Assembly: GCA_039978075.1 (NCBI GenBank) | Contig: JBDWCA010000006.1 | Span: 62,001 to 126,000 of the forward strand | Direction of reading: 5' to 3' | Length of the DNA: 64,000 bases | DNA from: Anderseniella sp039978075 | GTDB taxonomy: Bacteria; Pseudomonadota; Alphaproteobacteria; Rhizobiales; Aestuariivirgaceae | Part shown: in pieces, positions 9,132 through 17,179 of the stretch | How positions within the stretch are numbered: the first letter of the stretch is position 1 | How the letters are laid out: the number at the start of each line of letters is the position of its first letter | The notes under the pieces: generated by a model | What the model was told of the DNA's origin: nothing | The model's input: only the letters and a program-made list of their open reading frames with translations | The model's database searches: none | Program-made: the position numbers and the translations under genes

Positions 9132-9778
9132 CAAAGATGCCTAAAGTATTTCCTCGCCTGTACAGGAACACAGCGATTGCGGCGCTCATGGTGTCAGCGG
9201 TTGCCGGGATTGATGGAGTGGCGCTGGCGCAACAGGCCGGAACGGAACAGGACCATCAGGCCCTTCGCACGCTGAAGCAACAGGCGGTGAAAGCAGTCAA
9301 TGAGCGCGATTATACAGCGGCTGAAAAACTCCTCGATGACCCTTTCATGATTACGGTGGTCACCCAGGATTCATTCACCGACATCGGCAAGCTCAAGGCC
9401 TATTTCGAAGACCTCTACACCCGAGACTTCCTGCGCATGAAAACAGTCAGGATTTCAGCAGAGGCTGACGAACTTTCGAAGATTTACACCGGCACCTTCT
9501 CGGTGAACAAGGGCTCCACCAAGGAGCACTATGAATTGGCTGATGGCCGTGTTTTTGATCTGGACGGCCGTTGGACAGCTGTCTCGGTAAAGCAGGACGA
9601 CCAGTGGAAACTGCTGGCCGTTCACACCGGCACGAACTTTCTGGACAATCCAGTATTGGCCGCAATCGAAAAAAGCATAGTGTGGTTCGGCCTGATTGGA
9701 GGAGGAATCGGGCTGGTCGCCGGCTTCCTGGGCGGCTGGTTGTTCACCAGACGCCGTGGCGCCAGAGCGGCTACTTGA
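9128..9778 (+). CDS. Exported, membrane-anchored NTF2/SnoaL-like protein
   Basis: The start is the ATG at 9128, preceded by AAGGAG and overlapping the desaturase stop; the longer frame from 8987 is rejected. The 216-residue protein has a Sec-type signal (NTAIAALMVSAVAG, with cleavage likely after ALA). A DUF4440/SnoaL-like alpha+beta domain follows at about 35-170 (LKQQAVKAVNERDYTAAEKL, then GRWTAVSVKQDDQWKLLAVH). A C-terminal transmembrane helix (WFGLIGGGIGLVAGFLGGWLF) is followed by RRR, so the domain faces the periplasm. NTF2-like domains often bind or isomerise small hydrophobic molecules. The specific role is unknown. It is the last gene of the operon and overlaps the convergent PAP2 gene by 8 bp. 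Confidence 0.7.
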   Translation: MTKMPKVFPRLYRNTAIAALMVSAVAGIDGVALAQQAGTEQDHQALRTLKQQAVKAVNERDYTAAEKLLDDPFMITVVTQDSFTDIGKLKAYFEDLYTRDFLRMKTVRISAEADELSKIYTGTFSVNKGSTKEHYELADGRVFDLDGRWTAVSVKQDDQWKLLAVHTGTNFLDNPVLAAIEKSIVWFGLIGGGIGLVAGFLGGWLFTRRRGARAAT

Positions 9779-10433
9779 GAGGCACTGCCCGGCGGACCGC
9801 AACCGCAAGAAGTACACCGCCTAGGACATCCAGAATATGATGCTGGTGAACCAGCACAGTGGATGCGGCCAGCAGTGCCAGCCAGATCATGTAGACCATC
9901 GCAAGCAGCCTGCCCGCTGTTTCCCGGCAGGCTTGCAACAGCAACACCGCAAACGCCACGTGCAGCGACGGAACGAGGTTGTAAGGTGAGTCAAGTGAGT
10001 GCAGAACTTTGAAAACGATCGCGATCTGGCCGTCAATTTCCGAAGCCGGAAATCCGATCCGGGCGGGCAACACCAGAAACACAAGCCCCGCAACCAGTAT
10101 GGTTAGCGTTGATTGCCGCGACAGTCTGGTCAGGCGTGTCTCGTCAAAATGAAACAACGGCAGCAGGAATACTGAGTACAGCGACAGGTAAAACCAGATC
10201 ATCTGCGGCATCAGCGGGATGCTGCGTTCCCAATCCAGATGCAAAACGGTTGCCCTGCCCGACCAGGCAGTCAACTGTCCGCACAGGATATAGACGGGGA
10301 AAAAGGTGACGCAAAACAGCCCCAGAAACTTCAGATAGGCCACCCATCGTCCAGCGCCTGGCCAGGACGGAAATGTTTCCACTTGGGACGCTACCATAGG
10401 TGTGCGTTGCTTCTTGATCTGACAGGCTGCCAT
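9771..10433 (-). CDS. PAP2-superfamily membrane phosphatase/transferase
   Basis: This integral membrane protein has about six helices. The PAP2 core signatures are SLHVAF (the SxxxH-type box, after NLVPS) and STVLVHQHHILDVLGG (the final box, with catalytic His and downstream Asp). Such enzymes remove phosphate from phosphatidate, prenyl diphosphates or sphingolipid phosphates, or act as inositol-phosphoceramide-type head-group transferases. The frame is open to 10469. The ATG at 10433 was chosen because GGA lies just before it, but 10397 is also possible. It converges on the radical SAM operon with an 8-bp overlap, so a shared lipid role is suggestive only. Confidence 0.75.
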   Translation of the reverse strand: MAACQIKKQRTPMVASQVETFPSWPGAGRWVAYLKFLGLFCVTFFPVYILCGQLTAWSGRATVLHLDWERSIPLMPQMIWFYLSLYSVFLLPLFHFDETRLTRLSRQSTLTILVAGLVFLVLPARIGFPASEIDGQIAIVFKVLHSLDSPYNLVPSLHVAFAVLLLQACRETAGRLLAMVYMIWLALLAASTVLVHQHHILDVLGGVLLAVAVRRAVPLK

Positions 10434-10557
10434 TCCGGATGCCGCCGCTGTGTGCGACGCTCGCATCAAACCAGAGATCGTTTGTCCTCCGCAACACGCA
10501 AGTGGGGAATATGGTAAGGCTAACGTACTTTTTTATGGTTGCTCGATGCGCTGTCTA

Positions 10558-10713
10558 TCAGCGCAATCCAACAGGATTAACACCAATGTCGCGCATCGTG
10601 CGCGCGTCGATGTGACTGCTGGCCAGCATGCCGTGGTGCTTGCCGGAACGGAACAGACGCTGTGCGGACCCAACGATGGTCTTGGTGAAGCTGGTGTGAT
10701 GCTGCGTGGTCAT
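10558..10713 (-). CDS. DUF1127-like mini-protein
   Basis: A 51-residue ORF, with AAGGA about eight bases before its ATG. The C-terminal half, HIDARTMRDIGVNPVGL, matches the conserved D-x-x-x-x-x-DIG-hydrophobic core of DUF1127 (YjiS-like) proteins, which are abundant in Alphaproteobacteria. Members are arginine-rich, usually under 60 residues, and some act in RNA turnover or phosphate and carbon metabolism. It stands alone between the PAP2 gene and the divergent TRAP receptor gene. The rest of 10470-10974 shows no other feature except the space for the two promoters. Confidence 0.65.
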   Translation of the reverse strand: MTTQHHTSFTKTIVGSAQRLFRSGKHHGMLASSHIDARTMRDIGVNPVGLR

Positions 10714-10974
10714 GGCATTTTTCCTTGCGAGGGGCGGTTTCTTCTGTGCCGTTGTGATGACCTTGCGGCATCTTCGCGATTGAGGATGTGCATTTCGTCA
10801 CTCCGCACGCGCCCTCGAGCTAAGATGATTGCAGGTATTGAATGCCCGGTGTTGAGCCACAAGGTGGATGTCTAATCACAATGTGGAAACTCGTCTTGCA
10901 TGCCGGGGTATACCTTCTAGTCTGATCCCATTGCCCGAGGGATTGAGTGAGACCGGGCTTTTAGGGAGAAAACA

Positions 10975-12090
10975 ATGACTGATATTTCGAAGGCGGCGAA
11001 CACCGCCGCGTCACGCCGCAAGTTCCTGACAGGAGCCGGTGTTGCAACTGTTGCCGGCCTTGCCGCCCCTGCCATTGCACGCGCGGAACCCAAGGTAATC
11101 AAGATGCAGGCCGCCTGGGGCGGTGGTATTTTCCTTGAAAATGCCCAGTCCTACGTCAACCGCGTCAACGCGATGGCCGCCAAGGACCTCAAAATCGACC
11201 TGCTGCCGGTGAACTCGGTGGTCAAGACCAGCCAGATGCAGGACGCGGTACACCGCGGCGTGCTTGATGCAGCTCACTATGTGCCTGCCTACTGGTATTC
11301 CAAATCCAAGTCCGCGTCCCTGTTCGGCACCGGCCCGTGTTTCGGCTGGTCGTCGCAGGAAGTGCTCGGCTGGGTCCATTACGGCGGCGGCCAGGAACTG
11401 TTCGACGAACTGATGGGCTCACTTGGCCTGAACGTCGTATCGTTCTTCAATTCGGCCATGCCGGCCCAGCCGCTCGGCTGGTTCAAGGAAGAGATCAAGG
11501 ACGCTTCGCAGATGAAGGGTCTGAAGTACCGCACCGTTGGCCTGGCGGCCGACGTTCTGCTCGAAATGGGCATGTCGGTTGTGCAGTTGCCCGGCGGTGA
11601 AATTCAGCCGGCCATGAAGTCCGGCCTGATCGACGCGGCCGAGTTCAACAACCCGACCTCTGACCGTGACTTCGGCATGCAGGATGTGTCCAAGCACTAC
11701 CATCTGGCCAGCTTCCACCAGAGCCAGGAGTTCTTCGAGGTCACCTTCAACAAGAAAATGTTCGAAGGCCTGCCCGATGAACTGAAAGCCATTCTGAAAC
11801 ATGCTTCGGAAGCTGAAAACTCCAACTTCTACTGGAACAACACCAAGCGGTATGCAGATGACCTTGTGAAGCTGCGCGACGACCAGGGTGTGAATGTCTA
11901 CCGCACCCCGGACTCGGTGATGGCGGAACAGTTGAAAGCCTGGGATATCGTGGTTGACCGCATTTCCAAGGAAGATGCGTTCTTCGCCAAGGTTATTGAA
12001 TCGCAGAAGGCATACGCCAAGAACGTGATGAACTACCTGAACTTGAACCAGCCTGACTACAAGCTGGCATACAAGCATCACTTCAGCTGA
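10975..12090 (+). CDS. TRAP transporter substrate-binding protein, TakP/DctP family, Tat-exported
   Basis: The 371-residue periplasmic receptor starts with a twin-arginine signal (R14-R15 in SRRKFLTGAG, cleavage after AIARA), so it is exported folded. The mature part has the DctP-family layout (IKMQAAWGGG start, GLKYRTVGLAADVLLEMG hinge region, GGEIQPAMKSGLIDAAE). The Tat signal and overall shape fit the TakP-like subgroup, which binds 2-oxo acids and related carboxylates. GGGAG lies before the ATG. It is followed by a strong hairpin and then the two permease genes. Downstream amidase and 2-hydroxyacid dehydrogenase genes suggest an oxo/hydroxy acid or amide substrate, which is inference. Confidence 0.9.
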   Translation: MTDISKAANTAASRRKFLTGAGVATVAGLAAPAIARAEPKVIKMQAAWGGGIFLENAQSYVNRVNAMAAKDLKIDLLPVNSVVKTSQMQDAVHRGVLDAAHYVPAYWYSKSKSASLFGTGPCFGWSSQEVLGWVHYGGGQELFDELMGSLGLNVVSFFNSAMPAQPLGWFKEEIKDASQMKGLKYRTVGLAADVLLEMGMSVVQLPGGEIQPAMKSGLIDAAEFNNPTSDRDFGMQDVSKHYHLASFHQSQEFFEVTFNKKMFEGLPDELKAILKHASEAENSNFYWNNTKRYADDLVKLRDDQGVNVYRTPDSVMAEQLKAWDIVVDRISKEDAFFAKVIESQKAYAKNVMNYLNLNQPDYKLAYKHHFS

Positions 12091-12100
12091 TCACAACATG

Positions 12101-12132
12101 TCCCCCCGCATCCTTGAAAAGGTGCGGGGGGA
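12101..12132 (+). terminator. Intercistronic hairpin between TRAP receptor and permease
   Basis: TCCCCCCGCATCC pairs with GGTGCGGGGGGA around a short TTGAAAA loop, with one bulged base. There is no long U-run, so it probably acts as a partial terminator or a 3' end stabiliser of the receptor mRNA, lowering permease relative to receptor. Confidence 0.65.
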
Positions 12133-12309
12133 ATATCCTGGCCGTTTGAAATCTGCGGCAAGCCGACAACCGGCTCTGCGAAATCAACAATCTGCACACG
12201 GCAATTCCCGGGACAGTGGGTACCGGGTCATGTGGCAAATGCGAAGAACAACACTGGGAGCGCGGTTCTGATCTTGTCGGGACCTGTGACGCTTTAGGGA
12301 GGCGAACCT

Positions 12310-12885
12310 GTGATCACCATTATTCACACCATCGAGAGCCTGAGCATCTGGGTCGGTCGGGCCTTCGGCTGGTGCATTCTGATCCTGACATTCTCGGTGT
12401 CCTACGAAGTGTTCGTGCGCTATGTGCTGAACTCGCCAACGGTCTGGGCATTCGACATGATGGTGCAGATGTACGGCGCCCTGTTCCTGATGGCAGGTCC
12501 CTATGCACTGGCCCAGGACACCCATGTGCGCGGCGACGTTCTGTACCGCCTGTTGCCGGTCAAGACCCAGGCAACACTGGATTTCATACTTTATGTCACC
12601 TTCTTTTTCCCCGGCATGCTGGCCCTGTTCTGGTTTGGCGCGGAAATCGCCAAGGACAGCTGGCGCTATCTGGAGGTCAGCTGGAACTCCCCGGCCCGCA
12701 TCCAGATCTACTTCTTCAAGACGCTCATTCCGCTGGCCGGGTTCCTGATGATAATTCAGGGCATCGCGGAAATATTGCGCTGCTGGAAGGCAATGCGTGA
12801 AGGCGTCTGGCTCGAACGGCTGGAAGACGTGCGCGAGACTGAAGACCTGCTTGCAGCGCCCGACCCGGTTGCCGACAAATCCTGA
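12310..12885 (+). CDS. TRAP transporter small permease (DctQ family)
   Basis: GTG start with AGGGAGG about seven bases upstream; 191 residues. Four hydrophobic helices are visible (around residues 10-35, 50-70, 90-115 and 130-155), including the typical EVFVRYVLNSPTVWAFD stretch after helix 1. DctQ forms the small subunit of the TRAP carrier with the following DctM protein. A charged C-terminal tail (LERLEDVRETEDLL) is cytoplasmic. Confidence 0.88.
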   Translation: MITIIHTIESLSIWVGRAFGWCILILTFSVSYEVFVRYVLNSPTVWAFDMMVQMYGALFLMAGPYALAQDTHVRGDVLYRLLPVKTQATLDFILYVTFFFPGMLALFWFGAEIAKDSWRYLEVSWNSPARIQIYFFKTLIPLAGFLMIIQGIAEILRCWKAMREGVWLERLEDVRETEDLLAAPDPVADKS

Positions 12886-12931
12886 TCAAACAACTTTTAC
12901 TCGCGCCGTTGCCGCTGGAGTTCAATAGAAA

Positions 12932-14299
12932 ATGACGAACCCTGAAGTCGCCATCCTCATGCTGTCCCTGTTCATCGTTCTGGTGCTGCTGGGCTTTCCG
13001 ATTGCATTTACCCTGATAGCCATGGGGGTCGGCTTTGGCTATTACGCCTATTACAAGGCCGATGCGATCACCACGTTTGGCGACTTTTTCCAGAACCAGA
13101 TTTTCTACCTTTTGAACCAGAACACCTATTCGGTGATGGAGAACGATACCCTCGTCGCCATCCCGCTGTTCCTGTTCATGGGCTATGTGGTCGAACGAGC
13201 CAACATCGTCAGCAAACTGTTCCATTCGCTGCAGATGGCAGCCAGAAACCTGCCCGGATCCATGGCCATTGCCGCCCTGATCACCTGCGCGGTGTTTTCC
13301 ACTGCTACCGGCATCGTCGGCGCGGTAGTCACCCTGATGGGCCTTTTGGCGTTTCCGGCCATGGCCAACGCCAATTACAACAAGGAGTTTGCCTCCGGTG
13401 TCATCTGTGCAGGCGGCACGCTCGGCATTCTGATCCCGCCGTCCATCATGCTGATTGTGTATGCGGCAATCGCCGAACTGTCACCGCTCAGGCTTTATGC
13501 GGCAGCAGTCTTTCCGGGCCTTATGCTGGCTGGGTTCTACATCGTCTATGTAATCATCCGGGTCGCCATCAATCCTAACATTGCACCAAAACCGAAACAG
13601 GAAGATGTACCGCCCGCCCGTGAGATTTACCTGAACCTGTTGATTTCATTTGTGCCCTTGACCGTTCTGATCATGTTGGTGCTGGGCTCCATTCTGGGCG
13701 GCCTGGCAACACCGGCCGAAGCCGCCGCCATGGGTTCACTCGGTGGCCTGGTACTGGCGCTGATCTATGGCGCGCTCAACTGGCAGATGGTCAAGCAATC
13801 GGTCTACCTGACCGCCAAGGCGACCGCCATGGTGTGCTGGCTGTTTGTCGGTTCGTGGACGTTTGCATCGGTGTTTTCATATCTGGGCGGTCACGACCTG
13901 ATTGCCCAGTGGGTCGCCTCGTTCGATCTGGCGCCATGGCAGTTCCTGGTGATGGCACAGGCGATCATCTTCCTGCTGGGCTGGCCGCTGGAGTGGTCGG
14001 AAATCGTCATCATTTTCGTACCGATATTCCTGCCTCTGCTCGACCAGTTTGGTGTAAATCCATACTTCTTCGCCATGCTGGTTGCGCTGAACCTGCAGAC
14101 CTCGTTCCTGACCCCGCCCATGGCCATGTCGGCCTACTACCTGAAAGGGGTGCTCAAGGGCCAGATCGAGCTGATGCAGATTTTCCGCGGCATCATTCCG
14201 TATCTGGGCATTGTGATTTTCACCATGGTCCTGATGTACCAGTTCCCGGGCATAGCCCTGTGGTTCCCGGACTATCTGTTCGGCCCATACCAGAAGTAA
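12932..14299 (+). CDS. TRAP transporter large permease (DctM family)
   Basis: The 455-residue polytopic protein is of normal DctM length. Typical motifs are VAIPLFLFMG near residue 75, CAGGTLGILIPPSIMLIVY near 165-185, and PAEAAAMGSLGGL near 265. The C-terminal half-repeat is FLTPPMAMSAYYLKGV. It uses the sodium gradient to move the substrate delivered by the upstream receptor. It is the last gene before the MITE-like insertion, and the ORF is intact. Confidence 0.92.
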   Translation: MTNPEVAILMLSLFIVLVLLGFPIAFTLIAMGVGFGYYAYYKADAITTFGDFFQNQIFYLLNQNTYSVMENDTLVAIPLFLFMGYVVERANIVSKLFHSLQMAARNLPGSMAIAALITCAVFSTATGIVGAVVTLMGLLAFPAMANANYNKEFASGVICAGGTLGILIPPSIMLIVYAAIAELSPLRLYAAAVFPGLMLAGFYIVYVIIRVAINPNIAPKPKQEDVPPAREIYLNLLISFVPLTVLIMLVLGSILGGLATPAEAAAMGSLGGLVLALIYGALNWQMVKQSVYLTAKATAMVCWLFVGSWTFASVFSYLGGHDLIAQWVASFDLAPWQFLVMAQAIIFLLGWPLEWSEIVIIFVPIFLPLLDQFGVNPYFFAMLVALNLQTSFLTPPMAMSAYYLKGVLKGQIELMQIFRGIIPYLGIVIFTMVLMYQFPGIALWFPDYLFGPYQK

Positions 14300-14314
14300 A
14301 TCCTGAAAGGCCTT

Positions 14315-14338
14315 AGGGTCGGGACTCATTAATCTTAT
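14315..14338 (+). repeat. Left terminal inverted repeat of the MITE-like element
   Basis: Begins AGGGTCGGGACTCATTAA and continues to 14338. It is the reverse complement of 14558-14581 at 23 of 24 positions. Confidence 0.8.
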
Positions 14339-14580
14339 GCAATTCTGTTTGAACGAAAACACTCGAATGATGGTGAAAAAGCGCAAGGCAAGGCTTTGTG
14401 CCTTGTCGAGCATTTTTCGACTTCAGGCGGGTGTTTTCTTTCAAACCCGAAGGGCGGGGTCTATTTTGCCCCTGACAGCGTTGAAAGGTCTTGAAAACCG
14501 GACGGTTTCCTGCGCCCTTTCGTCTTGTCAGACGCAAAATATCCTCCCGCAGAATGGATAAGATTAATGAGTCCTGACCC
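14316..14580. mobile_element. MITE-like non-autonomous element with TA flanks
   Basis: An approximately 265-bp non-coding element bounded by 24-bp terminal inverted repeats that differ at one base, flanked on both sides by TA, a possible target duplication. Inside, 14348-14390 and 14399-14445 form a second long imperfect inverted repeat (TTTGAA...AAGGCA against TGCCTT...TTTCAAA), so one strand can fold into a long hairpin. No transposase frame is present; the 74-codon frame inside looks non-coding. It was probably mobilised in trans by an IS630- or IS5-type transposase. It inserted just upstream of the amidase gene, whose likely ATG uses the A of the right TA. Confidence 0.7.
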
Positions 14581-14581
14581 T
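14558..14581 (-). repeat. Right terminal inverted repeat of the MITE-like element
   Basis: Ends in ATGAGTCCTGACCCT. The only mismatch to the left repeat is the T in CCTGACC (C expected). The TA that follows overlaps the ATG chosen for the amidase. Confidence 0.8.
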
Positions 14582-15919
14582 ATGCCGGAAATGTTGTGTC
14601 AACTGACAGCCAGTGAAGCCAGGCGGCAGATCGCCGATGGCCTGATCACGTCGGAGCAACTGGTGCAGGCCTGCCTGGACCGGATTGCCGAAACCGACAC
14701 CGGCATTGGCGCCTGGGTGCATCTCGATACCGAAGGCGCGCTGTCCCAGGCCCGCGGCCTGGATGATCTGCGCCGTAAAGGCCGGACACTCGGCCCGCTG
14801 CACGGCGTACCTGTGGGCTTGAAGGACATATTCGATGTCAAGGACATGCCGACCGAATGCGGCAGTCCTGCGCGCAAGGGCACAATTGCCGAAATCGATT
14901 GCCCGGTGACCGCAAAACTGCGAGAGGCAGGTGCGGTCATCATGGGCAAAACGGTCACCACCGAGTTTGCCTTCCTCAACCCGGCCCACACCTCGAACCC
15001 GCACAATCACGCCCACACGCCGGGCGGATCGTCCAGCGGTTCAGCTGCCGCTGTTGCCGCCGGTCATGTGCCATTGGCCATCGGCAGCCAGACCAACGGC
15101 TCCACGGTCAGGCCTGCCTCGTTCTGCGGGATTTTCGGCTTCAAGCCCACCCGCGGGATGATTTCGCGCACCGGTGTGCTGCAAACCTCCGTTACTCTTG
15201 ATCAGGTCGGCGTGTTCGGCCGCTCACTGGAAGATGTCTCTCTGCTGGCAGATGCCCTGTCCGGTTTTGATCCTCGCGATCCGGCAAGCTTGCCGCGTCC
15301 CCTGCCGTCACCCACAGCAGGCCTGGCTCGCCAGCCACTTGTCGAGCCTGATCTGGTCTGGCTGGACATGCCGTTCCATGACCGCCTCACAGATGACGCG
15401 CGAAGTGGCCTTGAGGACATACTGGCCGCGTTGGGAGACCGGGTGGAGCGCATAGAAGCGCCGAAATCCGTCGCCGCCCTGGTGGATCATCAAATGACCG
15501 TCCACGAATATGAAATAGCCAGGCATTTGGCCGATGATATCGACCGGCACTGGGACATGATCAGCGACACCCTGAAACCTGTCGTGGAACGTGGCCGGGC
15601 ATATTCGGACCAACAATATGCAGAAGCCCTGTCCATGGTGGCCGGCGCTGAAGATTTCTTTGAAGAGTTTTTCCATGACTATGACGGCATTATCGCGCCG
15701 TCTGCCGCCGGCGAGGCGCCCTTGAAAGCCGACGGCACCGGCGACCCGGTGTTCTGCACGATCTGGACCACTGCCGGACTGCCAGCTGTGAACCTGCCCT
15801 TGCTGTCCGGCTCGGCCGGTTTGCCCATTGGCGTGCAGCTGATAGGTTCGGGTGAACAGGATGATCGCTTGATGACCACCGCACAATGGCTGGTCAGTGC
15901 CCTTGCGGCAAATGAATGA
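14582..15919 (+). CDS. Amidase signature family hydrolase
   Basis: This is a 445-residue protein if it starts at the ATG at 14582; frames from 14525 and 14567 would start inside the MITE-like element. The Ser-cisSer-Lys triad region is present: the lysine in GLKDIFDVKD, and the serine-rich loop GGSSSGSAAAVAAG with the family QTNGSTVRPASFCG strand. Amidases hydrolyse carboxylic amides, nitrile-derived amides or carbamates. It follows a TRAP transporter and precedes a 2-hydroxyacid dehydrogenase, so it may process an imported amide. No good Shine-Dalgarno is visible, perhaps because the mobile element replaced the native leader. Confidence 0.85.
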   Translation: MPEMLCQLTASEARRQIADGLITSEQLVQACLDRIAETDTGIGAWVHLDTEGALSQARGLDDLRRKGRTLGPLHGVPVGLKDIFDVKDMPTECGSPARKGTIAEIDCPVTAKLREAGAVIMGKTVTTEFAFLNPAHTSNPHNHAHTPGGSSSGSAAAVAAGHVPLAIGSQTNGSTVRPASFCGIFGFKPTRGMISRTGVLQTSVTLDQVGVFGRSLEDVSLLADALSGFDPRDPASLPRPLPSPTAGLARQPLVEPDLVWLDMPFHDRLTDDARSGLEDILAALGDRVERIEAPKSVAALVDHQMTVHEYEIARHLADDIDRHWDMISDTLKPVVERGRAYSDQQYAEALSMVAGAEDFFEEFFHDYDGIIAPSAAGEAPLKADGTGDPVFCTIWTTAGLPAVNLPLLSGSAGLPIGVQLIGSGEQDDRLMTTAQWLVSALAANE

Positions 15920-15958
15920 ACAAACATCTCAGCGGATGCAGCACGGAGTAAGAACAAG

Positions 15959-16159
15959 ATGGATATGAGCAATATCAGAAAAATTACCGGCTTTATCGGC
16001 CTGGCCCTGCTGTTCATTTTCATCCTCGGGCTGGCACACAGTATTTCGACCGGGTTTGCCGGGTTCTGGGGCGGCCTGCCGTTCCTGATAATTGCTATCT
16101 CGGTCCTGTCGATGGTGGCCTATGATTACTGGGACGAATGCATCCGCAAGCGCGACTGA
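15959..16159 (+). CDS. Small two-helix membrane protein
   Basis: The 66-residue protein is preceded by GGAGTAAGAACAAG and an ATG. Two hydrophobic stretches, FIGLALLFIFILGLAHSI and GGLPFLIIAISVLSMVAY, are separated by a glycine-rich turn. The C-terminal tail DECIRKRD is charged. I do not recognise the family. It sits between co-directional amidase and dehydrogenase genes and is probably co-transcribed. Confidence 0.6.
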   Translation: MDMSNIRKITGFIGLALLFIFILGLAHSISTGFAGFWGGLPFLIIAISVLSMVAYDYWDECIRKRD

Positions 16160-16190
16160 AGCCTGCACCCTCCAATGAGTTGAAACACCC

Positions 16191-17153
16191 ATGTCCAAGC
16201 CGACCGTCTGGATCTCCAGAAAACTCTCCGACAACACACAGGCCCGCGCCGCGCGCGACTATGACGTCATTCTCAATGATGATGACGTGATTTCCAGCGC
16301 CGACGACATTGTGGCGATGAGCGGCAGGGCAGACGCGATCGTGCCGTGTCATTCGGAACTTTTCACAGCCGATGTGGTGGCCAGGCTGTCTGACCGCACA
16401 AAAATCATCGCCAATCATTCCGTTGGTGTCGACCACTGCGATCTTGCCGCATTCAGGCAAAGAGGGATCGTCGTCACCAACACGCCGGACGTATTGTCCG
16501 ATGCGACCGCCGAGATTGCCATGCTGCTGATGCTGGGGGCAGCCCGGCGCGCACCGGAAGGTGATCAAATGGTGCGCTCAGGCAATTGGAAATCATGGAG
16601 CCCGTCTTTCATGGTCGGCACCCAGGTTACCGGCAAGCGCGTCGGGATCATCGGCATGGGGCGTGTCGGCCAGGTGATGGCGCAACGCTGCCGCGGTTTC
16701 GGTATGGAGGTGCATTATCACAATCGCTCGCAGCTCCCGGCTGAACTGGAACAGGGTGCTACCTATCACGCGGCAGTTGAAACCCTGCTGCCGGTATCAG
16801 ACTTTGTCTCGCTGCACTGCCCGGCGACACCGGACACAACAGGATTGATGAACGCTGAACGCCTGGCGTTACTGCCCGCAGGCGCAATTATCGTGAACAC
16901 CGCGCGCGGTGCGCTGATTGTCGAGGACGATCTCGTGGCCGCGATCAGATCAGGTCACATCGCGGCAGCCGGGCTGGACTGCTTCGTAACGGAACCAGGA
17001 GGAAACCCTGCGTTTGCCGATCACGCCAACATCTTCATGCTGCCCCACATTGGCAGTGCGACCAGGGAAACCCGGGACGCCATGGGTTTCAGGGCGCTGG
17101 ACAACCTGGACGCCTTTTTCGCCGGCAACGAGCCGCGTGACCGGCTGGTCTAG
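16191..17153 (+). CDS. D-isomer-specific 2-hydroxyacid dehydrogenase
   Basis: The 320-residue protein has the NAD(P)-binding GMGRVGQVMAQ motif at about 158-168. The catalytic Arg is in NTARGALIVEDD, the Glu in the DCFVTEPGGNP region, and the His in LPHIGSATRET. Length and motifs fit glyoxylate/hydroxypyruvate reductases (GhrB/GyaR-like). It would interconvert a 2-oxo acid and its D-2-hydroxy acid. As last gene of the TRAP-amidase operon it is consistent with use of an oxo/hydroxy acid. Confidence 0.88.
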   Translation: MSKPTVWISRKLSDNTQARAARDYDVILNDDDVISSADDIVAMSGRADAIVPCHSELFTADVVARLSDRTKIIANHSVGVDHCDLAAFRQRGIVVTNTPDVLSDATAEIAMLLMLGAARRAPEGDQMVRSGNWKSWSPSFMVGTQVTGKRVGIIGMGRVGQVMAQRCRGFGMEVHYHNRSQLPAELEQGATYHAAVETLLPVSDFVSLHCPATPDTTGLMNAERLALLPAGAIIVNTARGALIVEDDLVAAIRSGHIAAAGLDCFVTEPGGNPAFADHANIFMLPHIGSATRETRDAMGFRALDNLDAFFAGNEPRDRLV

Positions 17154-17179
17154 GCCAGCCAGCCACACCGTCGCGTGAA

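Noticed and set aside
14337..14561. 74-codon frame inside the MITE-like element
   Set aside because: It spans the internal inverted repeat and has no Shine-Dalgarno or protein-like pattern, so it is not a transposase remnant.
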